Shown one piece after another: positions 52,550 to 59,309 of a stretch of DNA of 59,309 bases. The DNA lies in assembly GCA_019748235.1 (NCBI GenBank), contig JAIEPU010000018.1, positions 1-59,309 on the forward strand. The letters are read 5' to 3'. Every line of letters begins with the position of its first letter. The first letter of the stretch is position 1. Under the pieces are notes generated by a model. It was not told the origin of the DNA, searched no databases, and saw only the letters and a program-made list of their open reading frames with translations. Source of the DNA: a bacterium. Its GTDB lineage: Bacteria; Planctomycetota; Planctomycetia; Kolteriales; Kolteriaceae. A program made the position numbers and the translations under genes.

Positions 52550-53566
52550 TCAAATCTTCGCATCGGCGATCCAAGTCCGAAAAGGAGATTCGTCGATGTT
52601 TCGTCCGCTCAGGACAAAGACGATATCCCCATTTCCTTCGAGTCGCGCTGGTTCTCTCAATGCTGCCGCGATAGTGATCGCTCCCGAGGGCTCACTTCGC
52701 AGCCCGTGCTCTTCATACAGGTAAGCCATGGCTCGTTTGGTTTCCAAGTCAGGTACGGCGACGGACTCCTTGACCCATTGCTTTAAGATCGGCCAGTTGT
52801 GAAGACCGACGTCATATGAAAGAAGCCCGTCGCAGATTCCGGATGGATGATCAAGGCGTACTCGCTCATTTGCCGCTAACGATTGTCTGAAATCATCTGC
52901 CGTATCTGGTTCTACTCCGATGATCCTTGCATCGGGGAACGCGTCCGCTATCGCGAGAGCGTGTCCTGCCATCAAGCCCCCCCCACTGACAGGGCAAAGA
53001 AAATGTGACAGTGATCGTTCCATTCGCTTGAGGTCAGAGGTGATTTCAAATCCCCCCACACCGTTGCCCGCAATCACGTCGTTGTCATCATAGGGTGACG
53101 CTTGCAGGGCACCTTCGTCCTCTACGATCGCGCGAGTCATCTTGTCGCGAATGCCGGTGAGATGATCATTCGTGATATCGTAGGTTCGAATTTCCGCGCC
53201 AAATGATTTCGTCATTTCAAACTTCACCCGGGGCGCGCTCTCGGGCATGACGATGATGACTTTCTTCTGATACTTCATCCCCGCGAATGAAATGCCGCAG
53301 GCAAAGTTCCCCGACGAATGAGCCGCGACCGGACGGGTTCCTATCTCTTGCGCATGACGGTCCATCCATGCCAACGCCCCCATCACCTTGAACGATCCGA
53401 CGGGGGTCCATCCATAGTCCTTGATCCAAACTTGCCGGTGAGGCGGCAGCCCGAGGCGCTTTTCCAGAGCGTAAGAACGGAACAGGGGGACTGGGGTGAC
53501 ATAACGATGCACGATGGAAGCTGCACGAAGTACGTCATCGATCGTTGCCGTTGTCACTTGGGCCAT
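52550..53566 (-). CDS. Threonine/serine dehydratase family PLP enzyme
   Basis: A 338-residue fold-type II PLP enzyme. The Schiff-base lysine is Lys60 in PVGSFKVMGA, the substrate/PLP loop is HSSGNFACG at 83-91, and PVSGGGLMAG binds the phosphate. RIIGVEPDTADDF and the final FVLSGRNID are also family features. Members are threonine and serine dehydratases, serine racemases and related eliminases. There is no ACT regulatory domain, so it is catabolic in type. The ATG at 53566 is chosen because GAGGAG lies 6 nt upstream; the frame continues 6 codons further to 53584 without a ribosome site. It converges with the M20 peptidase gene and is divergent from the Tat amidohydrolase gene. Confidence 0.9.
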   Translation of the reverse strand: MAQVTTATIDDVLRAASIVHRYVTPVPLFRSYALEKRLGLPPHRQVWIKDYGWTPVGSFKVMGALAWMDRHAQEIGTRPVAAHSSGNFACGISFAGMKYQKKVIIVMPESAPRVKFEMTKSFGAEIRTYDITNDHLTGIRDKMTRAIVEDEGALQASPYDDNDVIAGNGVGGFEITSDLKRMERSLSHFLCPVSGGGLMAGHALAIADAFPDARIIGVEPDTADDFRQSLAANERVRLDHPSGICDGLLSYDVGLHNWPILKQWVKESVAVPDLETKRAMAYLYEEHGLRSEPSGAITIAAALREPARLEGNGDIVFVLSGRNIDESPFRTWIADAKI

Positions 53567-53572
53567 TCGATT

Positions 53573-53578
53573 CTCCTC
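53573..53578 (-). promoter_or_regulatory. Ribosome binding site deciding the PLP enzyme start
   Basis: GAGGAG on the minus strand lies 6 nt before the ATG at 53566. It rules out the in-frame ATG at 53584, which has no such site. Confidence 0.75.
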
Positions 53579-53701
53579 GTGCAAACACTTTGACGCGGAT
53601 TTGATCGTTTACAGGCAAAGTTGGATATAGGAAGCTAGCGTTCTCGTCGAAACGACGTCCGTGAAATGAATTCTTGAACGAAGCCAGGAGCAAGATGATC
53701 G

Positions 53702-54640
53702 ATGAGCCCGCGATCGCAACTCTCACGAAGAGATTTCACTCGGTATTCGATCGCGGGAGGGATGGTGTCGGCCGCAGGTCTGAGTCATGCATCGGAGCCT
53801 GCGACGAAGGGATCGATCGATGCGCACGTTCATGTCTGGACGCCGGACGTTAAGAAGTATCCGCTCGACTCCAAGTTCACCATCGAGTCCATGCAGCCCA
53901 AGAGCTTTACTCCTGAAGAGTTGTTGTCCCTGTGTCGTCCCGCTGGAGTGGACCGGGTCGTCCTCATCCAAATGAGTTTCTACGGGTTCGACAACAGTTA
54001 CATGCTTGACACGATCGTGAAGTATCCAGGGACATTCTCCGGTGTCGGTATCGTCGATCATCATTCACCCAAACTCGAAGAGACGATGAAGGAACTCGGA
54101 AAGGGAGGAGTTCGAGGTTATCGAATCCATGCACATGGAAACGACGCGACGGATTGGACCAACGATGAGGGGATGGGACGGTTGTGGCGGATTGCTAACA
54201 AGAACGGCTGGGCCGTCTGCCCGTTGATCAACCCCACCGATTTGCCCGCGATCGAGAAACTCTGCCGTCAATATCCCGGAACGCGTGTCGTCATTGATCA
54301 CTTTGCCCGAATCGGAATTAGCGGAACGATTGACGAAAAGCAGCTCGACACATTATGCGGGCTTGCTCGCTTTCCCGACGTACACGTTAAAACGTCGGCG
54401 TTCTACGCCCTCGGAAAGAAGAAGGCTCCCTATGACGATTTGCTCCCGATGATTCACCGGTTGGTCGATGCCTATTCGCCGTCGCGATTGATGTGGGCGA
54501 CGGATTGTCCTTATCAAGTCCAGGACGGGCACCAGTACGAGGACTCGATTGCGCTGATCCGCGACCGCGCTGACTTTCTATCGCCGTCCGAAAAGAAGCA
54601 GATTCTTCAGGGAACCGCCGAACGTGTCTTCTTTTCATGA
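53702..54640 (+). CDS. Tat-exported amidohydrolase family protein (metal-dependent TIM barrel)
   Basis: A 312-residue protein. The N-terminus is a twin-arginine signal: LSRRDFTRYSIAGGMVSAAG at about 7-26. The mature part is an amidohydrolase-2 barrel: IDAHVHVW at 39-46 with the metal-binding His42 and His44, VVIDHFARIG on a later strand with another metal histidine, and MWATDCPYQVQDG with the catalytic aspartate, closing with EKKQILQGTAERVF. The family hydrolyses or decarboxylates lactones, sugar lactones and aromatic acids. AGGAGC lies 11 nt before the ATG. The MFS transporter gene follows after 61 nt, so they are probably one operon handling a sugar-lactone or acid substrate, with hydrolysis before uptake. 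Confidence 0.9.
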   Translation: MSPRSQLSRRDFTRYSIAGGMVSAAGLSHASEPATKGSIDAHVHVWTPDVKKYPLDSKFTIESMQPKSFTPEELLSLCRPAGVDRVVLIQMSFYGFDNSYMLDTIVKYPGTFSGVGIVDHHSPKLEETMKELGKGGVRGYRIHAHGNDATDWTNDEGMGRLWRIANKNGWAVCPLINPTDLPAIEKLCRQYPGTRVVIDHFARIGISGTIDEKQLDTLCGLARFPDVHVKTSAFYALGKKKAPYDDLLPMIHRLVDAYSPSRLMWATDCPYQVQDGHQYEDSIALIRDRADFLSPSEKKQILQGTAERVFFS

Positions 54641-54701
54641 GTCGCTCGATGATGGAATGCGGATCAATTTAAACTTCGGTCGCTGAAATGAAAGAGAAGC
54701 T

Positions 54702-56030
54702 TTGGTGAGTTCGATAGCTGAGCATCGATCGAAGGAGGAACGCTCTTTCCTCCCTTGGGTGATTTGCGGGATACTTCTCGTCGCGACCCTACTCAATTAC
54801 ATGGATCGCCAAGTTCTTGCCGTCACGCTGCCGACTTTAAAGCAGCAGTTTCATCTGACCGAAGGCCGGGTCGGAATGATCGAGGGATCGTTCGGCTACG
54901 CGTTTGCCGTCGGTTCCATTCTTTTCGGTTGGATCGCGGATCGTGTCGGTCCCCGCTTTCTTTACCCGATCCTGTTGTTTGGTTGGTCGATTGCGGGAAT
55001 CGCGACCTCTTGGGCTCCGCAGCCTTGGGTGACGGATCTATTGGAACATCCCGGGGATTCAGAGGGAACGGGCATCTTCCGATGGATGCTGATCTGTCGA
55101 ATTATTCTCGGGGCTTGCGAGGCAGGGCATTGGCCCTGCGCTCTTTTAACGGTGCGCGCTATCCTCACTCCGAAGGATCGAACGCTGGGAAATGGAATAC
55201 TTCAGAGCGGCGCGTCGATCGGCGCGATCATCGTTCCCATTTACGTGGAGTTCACGGATCGGATGGGAGCCTCTTGGGAGTTTCCCTTTTGGTCGATCGG
55301 CGTTGCCGGGATGACGTGGATTCCCCTTTGGTTCTTTTTCACCGCTCGTCAGAATCTCCGAGAGCCGCTCGTGGGGCCTATGCAGGGAGCGTCGATCCAT
55401 ACGCAGGCTGCTGAGGAATCGATCGATGCGAACTTCATTCGCCGACTCATCGTGCTGGCACTCATCGTGGCGAGCATCACCCTGAGCTGGCAATTCCTGC
55501 GTGCTTGGATGGCACTCTTCCTTCAAGACTATCACCACTACACCAAGGAAATGACTCGCGCGTTAATGTCGGGCTATTTCATCGCGGCTGATGTCGGATG
55601 CATATTGGGAGGCGTGCTCGTGACCATGCTCGTCACGCGCGGATGGGAAATTCACTCCGCTCGAAAGCTTGGCTACTTTTTGTTTACACTCATGACGGCG
55701 TTTGCGGCGCTGATTCCCTTTGTCGGCAACGGCTGGCTCATGGTGACGTTTCTCTTTCTCGCCGGCGCGGGCATCCTTGGCCTTCATCCTTTCTACTACG
55801 CCATGACGCAAGAGATTTCGAAGTGGCGGATGGGAATGGTGTCAGGAGGACTTGCGGCCTTCGGCTGGGTAGTCGCGAGCACGGCTCAGATCTATCTAGG
55901 TAAACAGATCGAAGCGACGAAAAGTTACCAACTCGGACTCATTATGGTGGGGTTGGCACCCTTTGTGGGACTGATCGCGATCTTTACTTTGTGGCCCAGA
56001 TCACGACCGGAATCCCCTCTAACCACGTGA
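54702..56030 (+). CDS. MFS transporter, ACS/hexuronate type
   Basis: A 442-residue transporter with about 12 membrane helices. Helix 1 is ICGILLVATLLNYMDRQVLA, where NYMDR is the ACS-family motif of ExuT-type hexuronate carriers. FGWIADRVGPRF is the loop 2-3 motif, and CRIILGACEAGHWPCALLTV in the helix-4 region gives the GxxEAGxWP pattern. Expected substrates are hexuronates or similar sugar acids. The frame can start with TTG at 54702 or GTG at 54705; GAGAAG lies upstream of both. It follows the Tat amidohydrolase by 61 nt and is read on the same strand. The next gene is 169 nt further. Confidence 0.9.
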   Translation: MVSSIAEHRSKEERSFLPWVICGILLVATLLNYMDRQVLAVTLPTLKQQFHLTEGRVGMIEGSFGYAFAVGSILFGWIADRVGPRFLYPILLFGWSIAGIATSWAPQPWVTDLLEHPGDSEGTGIFRWMLICRIILGACEAGHWPCALLTVRAILTPKDRTLGNGILQSGASIGAIIVPIYVEFTDRMGASWEFPFWSIGVAGMTWIPLWFFFTARQNLREPLVGPMQGASIHTQAAEESIDANFIRRLIVLALIVASITLSWQFLRAWMALFLQDYHHYTKEMTRALMSGYFIAADVGCILGGVLVTMLVTRGWEIHSARKLGYFLFTLMTAFAALIPFVGNGWLMVTFLFLAGAGILGLHPFYYAMTQEISKWRMGMVSGGLAAFGWVVASTAQIYLGKQIEATKSYQLGLIMVGLAPFVGLIAIFTLWPRSRPESPLTT

Positions 56031-56199
56031 CAATTGATTTGATCCGTAGGATCGGCCTCTCCTCAAAATGCGCGACCCTGTCGGCGCTCAATCTCTAGCT
56101 TTAGAAGGTTTCAGTTCGAGGAATGAACTGTTAAAATAGGGCGAAGCTGGGGTGACCCCCTCCGGCTAGAGCGCGACGTCTCAGGGGAGATGAATTGTT

Positions 56200-59052
56200 T
56201 TGCGATCTGATTTAAAGCTTCGAACGATTTGGTTGTCGCGAGGGGAGGGGGGAGATCTCTTCGCTCGGGCTTTAATTTTCCTCTGTGCTACCTCTTCTCT
56301 TTATTCAATTGCGTTCACATCGCCTTTAATCGCGGACGACGCCGATAAAGAAAAAATTGAGTTCTTTGAAAAGAAGATTCGTCCGCTCCTCGTGGCAAAA
56401 TGTTATGAGTGCCACTCCGGGAAAGAGGCTAATGGCGGCCTTCGGCTCGATACCAAAGACTTTGTGATTAAAGGGGGAGACACAGGGCCTGCTCTCACGC
56501 CCGGCGATCCGGATGAGAGCTTGCTGATCGAAGCGATTCGCTACAAAAACACCGACCTGCAGATGCCTCCCAAGAATCCGCTCTCCGCGGAGGAGATCGC
56601 GCTCCTTGAAAAATGGGTCGGGATGGGAGCACCTGATCCGCGCGACGAGGCAACTCCCGTTGTTTCGTCCGGTCCGTCCGGGATGAGTATCGAGGAAGGA
56701 CGGCAGTTCTGGTCCTTCATGCCAATCAAACGAGCAAATCTTCCGCTGATCAACGAAAGGGATTGGATTCAAACTCCTGTAGACGCATTCGTTCTTCATA
56801 AGCTTGAAGCCATCCCTCTTCGTCACGCACAAAGAGCCGACAAGCGAACACTGATTCGCCGTGTCACGTTTGACCTCGTCGGCCTGCCGCCGACTCCCGT
56901 CCAGATTGAAACGTTCCTTGCTGATGAATCTCCGGACGCCTTCGAACGTCTCGTCGATCGGCTGCTGGCAGACCCCGGCTATGGAGTGCGATGGGGACGG
57001 CACTGGCTCGACGTCGCTCGATACGCTGATTCGAACGGGCTCGATGAGAACTTGGCCTTCGGAAATGCCTGGCGCTATCGCGACTATGTCGTTGATTCTT
57101 TCAACGTTGATAAACCATTCAATCGATTCGTTGTCGAACAAATCGCGGGAGATCAAGTCGAAGGGGCGAACCTAGAGTCTCGCACCGGAACCGGGTTTCT
57201 CGTGCTAGGGGCAAAGGTTCTCGCGGAGCCTGATCGTGAAAAGTTGATGATGGACACCATCGATGAACAGCTCGACGCGACCGGCAAGGCATTTCTGGGG
57301 ATGACGCTCGGCTGCGTCCGATGTCATGATCACAAGTTTGATCCGATCAAACAGACCGACTACTACGGTTTGGCGGCTCTTTTCAAGAGCACCAAAACAT
57401 TCGGCGATACCAACTTTGGGGCGATTAAACATTGGAATGAGTTCTCATTCGCATCGAGTGAGGAACAAGAGAAATTGAAGTCCATTGATGCCGAGATCGC
57501 GAAGAAGAAGGAGGCCGCGACCGGGTATCGAAATCAAGCAATGGAAAAGATTCGTAGTGAGGCCCGTTCGAAGGGGGCAGATTATCTAATGGCCTCGACG
57601 AAGGTGGATGTAAATGCCTCACTCGTCGAAATGGAAAAGGTGGCGACTGATCGGGGACTTCACCCTCGTATTCTCTTTCAGTGTCGTCGACACCTCGAAT
57701 TTCATAGAGACGATCCCTTCTTCGAGCCTTGGCACCGTTTCGCGGCAGTTTTAGATGAGAAGGGGATTGAAGCGCACTATCGTCCCCTGTTCGCGGAGAT
57801 GGAAGAGGCTCTGGCGAAAGAGCGAGCGAAGACACCCCCCGTGCAAACGTTGGTCGACCCGCGTTTCGAAGCTGCTCGCGCGGCACTTTACGACACTTCT
57901 GGGTTTCTTGCCGTTCCTCCCAAACCAGAATTTGCTTTCGATGCGGCGACACTCGCGGAATATTACCGTCTTTCCGAAGAGGCCAGAATCGTTGAGAGCC
58001 GCGCGCCCGATGAACCGTCCGCGATGAGCGTCATCGACGGCACGGTTTTGACAAGCCTGCCGATTCACATTCGCGGGAGCCATAACAATCTCGGTGCTTC
58101 TGTTTCCCGACGGTTTCCAGAGGTAATGACTCGCGACCCAAGTTCATCGGAATTACCGGCTGATAGAAGTGGAAGGCTTGAATTCGCGAAATGGCTTACG
58201 AGCGATGATCATCCCCTCACCGCGCGAGTGATAGTCAACCGGATCTGGCGTTGGCACTTGGGCAAGGGAATCGTCGCATCGACGGACAATTTCGGCAAAC
58301 TTGGCGACAAGCCCTCCCATCCTGAATTGCTGGATTGGCTCGCAAGCGAATTCATGCATTCAGGGTGGTCGATCAAGGAGCTGCACCGGCTAGTTCTTTC
58401 ATCAAACACTTATCAAATGGACTCGGTCCATCCAGACGAAACGACCGCTTCGACGATCGACCCTGAAATCAATTACCTGTGGCGATTCCGGCGGCAACGA
58501 CTCGAAGCGGAGGAAATTCGCGACTCGATCCTCTTCGTGGCCGGTTCGCTGGATCAATCAATCGCCGGGAAGTCGGTTCCGCTGAGAAACAGGCAATTCG
58601 TCTTCGACCATACGTCGATCGATCACACGACGTACGAGAGCACACGACGAGCGATCTATTTGCCGGTGATTCGAAACAACGTGTACACGCTGTTTGAGCA
58701 ATTCGATTTTCCTGAACCGACTTCACCCACTGGTGACAGACATACGACCATCGTGGCACCGCAAGCTCTTCTCCTGATGAATTCCGATCTAGTCATGGAT
58801 TCGGCAGACGCGATGGCTGACCTGTTACTCACTGAATCAATACAGGATGCAGATCGCATTCGAGCGGCGTACCGCCTCGCTTTGGGACGATACCCTAATG
58901 AAGAAGAGACGGAGATGGCGCGGAAATTCATCGGCGACGTCGTCTTAGGATCAGATTCGAAAGAGGGGCACGGAAGAGCGGAGGAGAAAAAGGCGTGGTC
59001 ACTTTTTTGCCAAAGTCTTCTTGCCAGTAACGAGTTCATGTATCTGAGGTAG
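56200..59052 (+). CDS. Planctomycete PSD1 protein: cytochrome c, DUF1549, DUF1553
   Basis: A 950-residue exported protein. The N-terminus has a signal-type hydrophobic stretch at about 24-45. A planctomycete cytochrome-c-like domain follows with Cys68-Tyr-Glu-Cys71-His72 as the haem c site and ALTPGDPDESLLIEAIRY as its conserved part. DUF1549 spans roughly residues 185-395 and includes the second CxxCH (GCVRCHDHKFDPI, near 371-375). A middle region of about 250 residues with a coiled-coil-like EKLKSIDAEIAKKKEAATGY leads to DUF1553 at about 665-920 (LTARVIVNRIWRWHLGKGIV, RRQRLEAEEIRDSIL, QALLLMNSDLVMD). Start is TTG at 56200 after AGGGGAG. Its function is not established; it is always paired with DUF1501, which starts 2 nt after the stop. 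Possibly an envelope redox or sulfatase-related complex. Confidence 0.92.
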   Translation: MRSDLKLRTIWLSRGEGGDLFARALIFLCATSSLYSIAFTSPLIADDADKEKIEFFEKKIRPLLVAKCYECHSGKEANGGLRLDTKDFVIKGGDTGPALTPGDPDESLLIEAIRYKNTDLQMPPKNPLSAEEIALLEKWVGMGAPDPRDEATPVVSSGPSGMSIEEGRQFWSFMPIKRANLPLINERDWIQTPVDAFVLHKLEAIPLRHAQRADKRTLIRRVTFDLVGLPPTPVQIETFLADESPDAFERLVDRLLADPGYGVRWGRHWLDVARYADSNGLDENLAFGNAWRYRDYVVDSFNVDKPFNRFVVEQIAGDQVEGANLESRTGTGFLVLGAKVLAEPDREKLMMDTIDEQLDATGKAFLGMTLGCVRCHDHKFDPIKQTDYYGLAALFKSTKTFGDTNFGAIKHWNEFSFASSEEQEKLKSIDAEIAKKKEAATGYRNQAMEKIRSEARSKGADYLMASTKVDVNASLVEMEKVATDRGLHPRILFQCRRHLEFHRDDPFFEPWHRFAAVLDEKGIEAHYRPLFAEMEEALAKERAKTPPVQTLVDPRFEAARAALYDTSGFLAVPPKPEFAFDAATLAEYYRLSEEARIVESRAPDEPSAMSVIDGTVLTSLPIHIRGSHNNLGASVSRRFPEVMTRDPSSSELPADRSGRLEFAKWLTSDDHPLTARVIVNRIWRWHLGKGIVASTDNFGKLGDKPSHPELLDWLASEFMHSGWSIKELHRLVLSSNTYQMDSVHPDETTASTIDPEINYLWRFRRQRLEAEEIRDSILFVAGSLDQSIAGKSVPLRNRQFVFDHTSIDHTTYESTRRAIYLPVIRNNVYTLFEQFDFPEPTSPTGDRHTTIVAPQALLLMNSDLVMDSADAMADLLLTESIQDADRIRAAYRLALGRYPNEEETEMARKFIGDVVLGSDSKEGHGRAEEKKAWSLFCQSLLASNEFMYLR

Positions 59053-59054
59053 CA

Positions 59055-59309
59055 ATGGACGATGATCGCGCGCTCCAATCTCGGCGATGCATGCTCAAAA
59101 CATCCGCCGTTGGATTCGGCCATCTCGCGCTGAGTGCTCTGTTGGCAGATGAAGGTCGCGCGAGTGAGTCTGTTTCACTGAATCCATTATCCGCGAAAAG
59201 CCCACATTTTCACGCCCGTGCGAAGCGAATCGTCTTCCTGTATATGAAGGGTGGTCCCTCTCAAGTCGACACGTTCGACCCCAAACCCCTTCTGGACCTA
59301 GATCATGGC
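59055..59309 (+). CDS. DUF1501 protein, N-terminal part (runs off the window)
   Basis: The ATG at 59055, 2 nt after the PSD1 stop, opens a frame of 85 codons that reaches the window edge. The start carries a Tat-like signal (SRRCMLKTSAVGFGHLALSA, about 9-28). Then comes RIVFLYMKGGPSQVDTFDPK, the hallmark of the DUF1501 family, which has an alkaline-phosphatase/sulfatase-like fold. The close coupling to the DUF1549/DUF1553 gene is the standard planctomycete arrangement. The substrate is unknown. Confidence 0.9.
   Translation, partial: MDDDRALQSRRCMLKTSAVGFGHLALSALLADEGRASESVSLNPLSAKSPHFHARAKRIVFLYMKGGPSQVDTFDPKPLLDLDHG

Noticed and set aside
1..59309. CRISPR arrays, insertion sequences, phage genes, tRNA or rRNA genes
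   Set aside because: I looked for regularly spaced direct repeats, transposase or integrase motifs and cloverleaf or rRNA-like segments and found none I could support by eye.

Overview
The window looks like a chromosomal segment of a planctomycete (Planctomycetota, probably Planctomycetales). No rRNA or tRNA supports this; it rests on gene families typical of that phylum. These are a cytochrome-c/DUF1549/DUF1553 (PSD1) protein followed directly by a DUF1501 protein, a DUF1080 protein, Tat-exported Gfo/Idh/MocA dehydrogenases, a PQQ-type beta-propeller lipoprotein, two PEP-CTERM proteins, and a giant repeat protein whose N-terminus carries the planctomycete-type leader MELLEDRSLM. Base composition looks even and moderately GC-rich. 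I see no insertion sequence, integrase, phage gene, CRISPR array, tRNA or rRNA.

Layout. 1-3039 (minus): thiolase, DUF35 zinc-ribbon/OB-fold protein, SCP-x-type thiolase and the start of a cytochrome P450, resembling a lipid or sterol side-chain degradation operon. 3646-6930 (plus): a YbbA/YbbP-like ABC exporter ATPase and an FtsX-type permease. 7445-13021 (plus): a tight operon of Gfo/Idh dehydrogenase, MFS sugar transporter, second (Tat) Gfo/Idh dehydrogenase, xylose-reductase-like aldo/keto reductase and TauD/TfdA dioxygenase, probably for uptake and oxidation of a sugar or polyol. 13189-17790 (minus): secreted beta-helix protein, ACS-type MFS transporter and a sphingosine-1-phosphate-lyase-like PLP enzyme. 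18248-20920 (plus): PEP-CTERM serine hydrolase, ECF sigma factor and a membrane-anchored probable anti-sigma factor. 21360-24335 (minus): beta-propeller lipoprotein and a second serine hydrolase.

24702-35780 (plus) is one 3,692-residue protein with 18 CARDB-like repeats, then PPC-like, IPT-like and Ca-binding RTX-like modules. It is followed by a DUF1080 protein, a two-domain fasciclin protein, and two translationally coupled glycosidase-like proteins (38098-42572, minus). After a 1-kb gene-poor stretch come a VTT/DedA-type membrane protein and a second PEP-CTERM protein.

45332-56030 holds small-molecule catabolism: a sugar isomerase-like TIM barrel, a 3-hydroxyisobutyrate-dehydrogenase-type enzyme with an MFS transporter, an M20 peptidase, a threonine-dehydratase-type PLP enzyme, and a Tat amidohydrolase with another MFS transporter. 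In the middle (48430-51111, minus) is the most unusual gene: a radical SAM protein with an N-terminal SPASM/twitch-like cysteine cluster fused to four tandem PAS-like modules. The window ends in the PSD1/DUF1501 pair.

Overall the segment reads as a heterotroph's accessory catabolic region: four MFS transporters, several sugar or acid-sugar dehydrogenases, secreted glycosidase-like proteins and large surface proteins. The best candidates for undescribed biology are the radical SAM-PAS protein, the coupled glycosidase pair, the PEP-CTERM hydrolase/ECF sigma unit and the 18-repeat giant protein.
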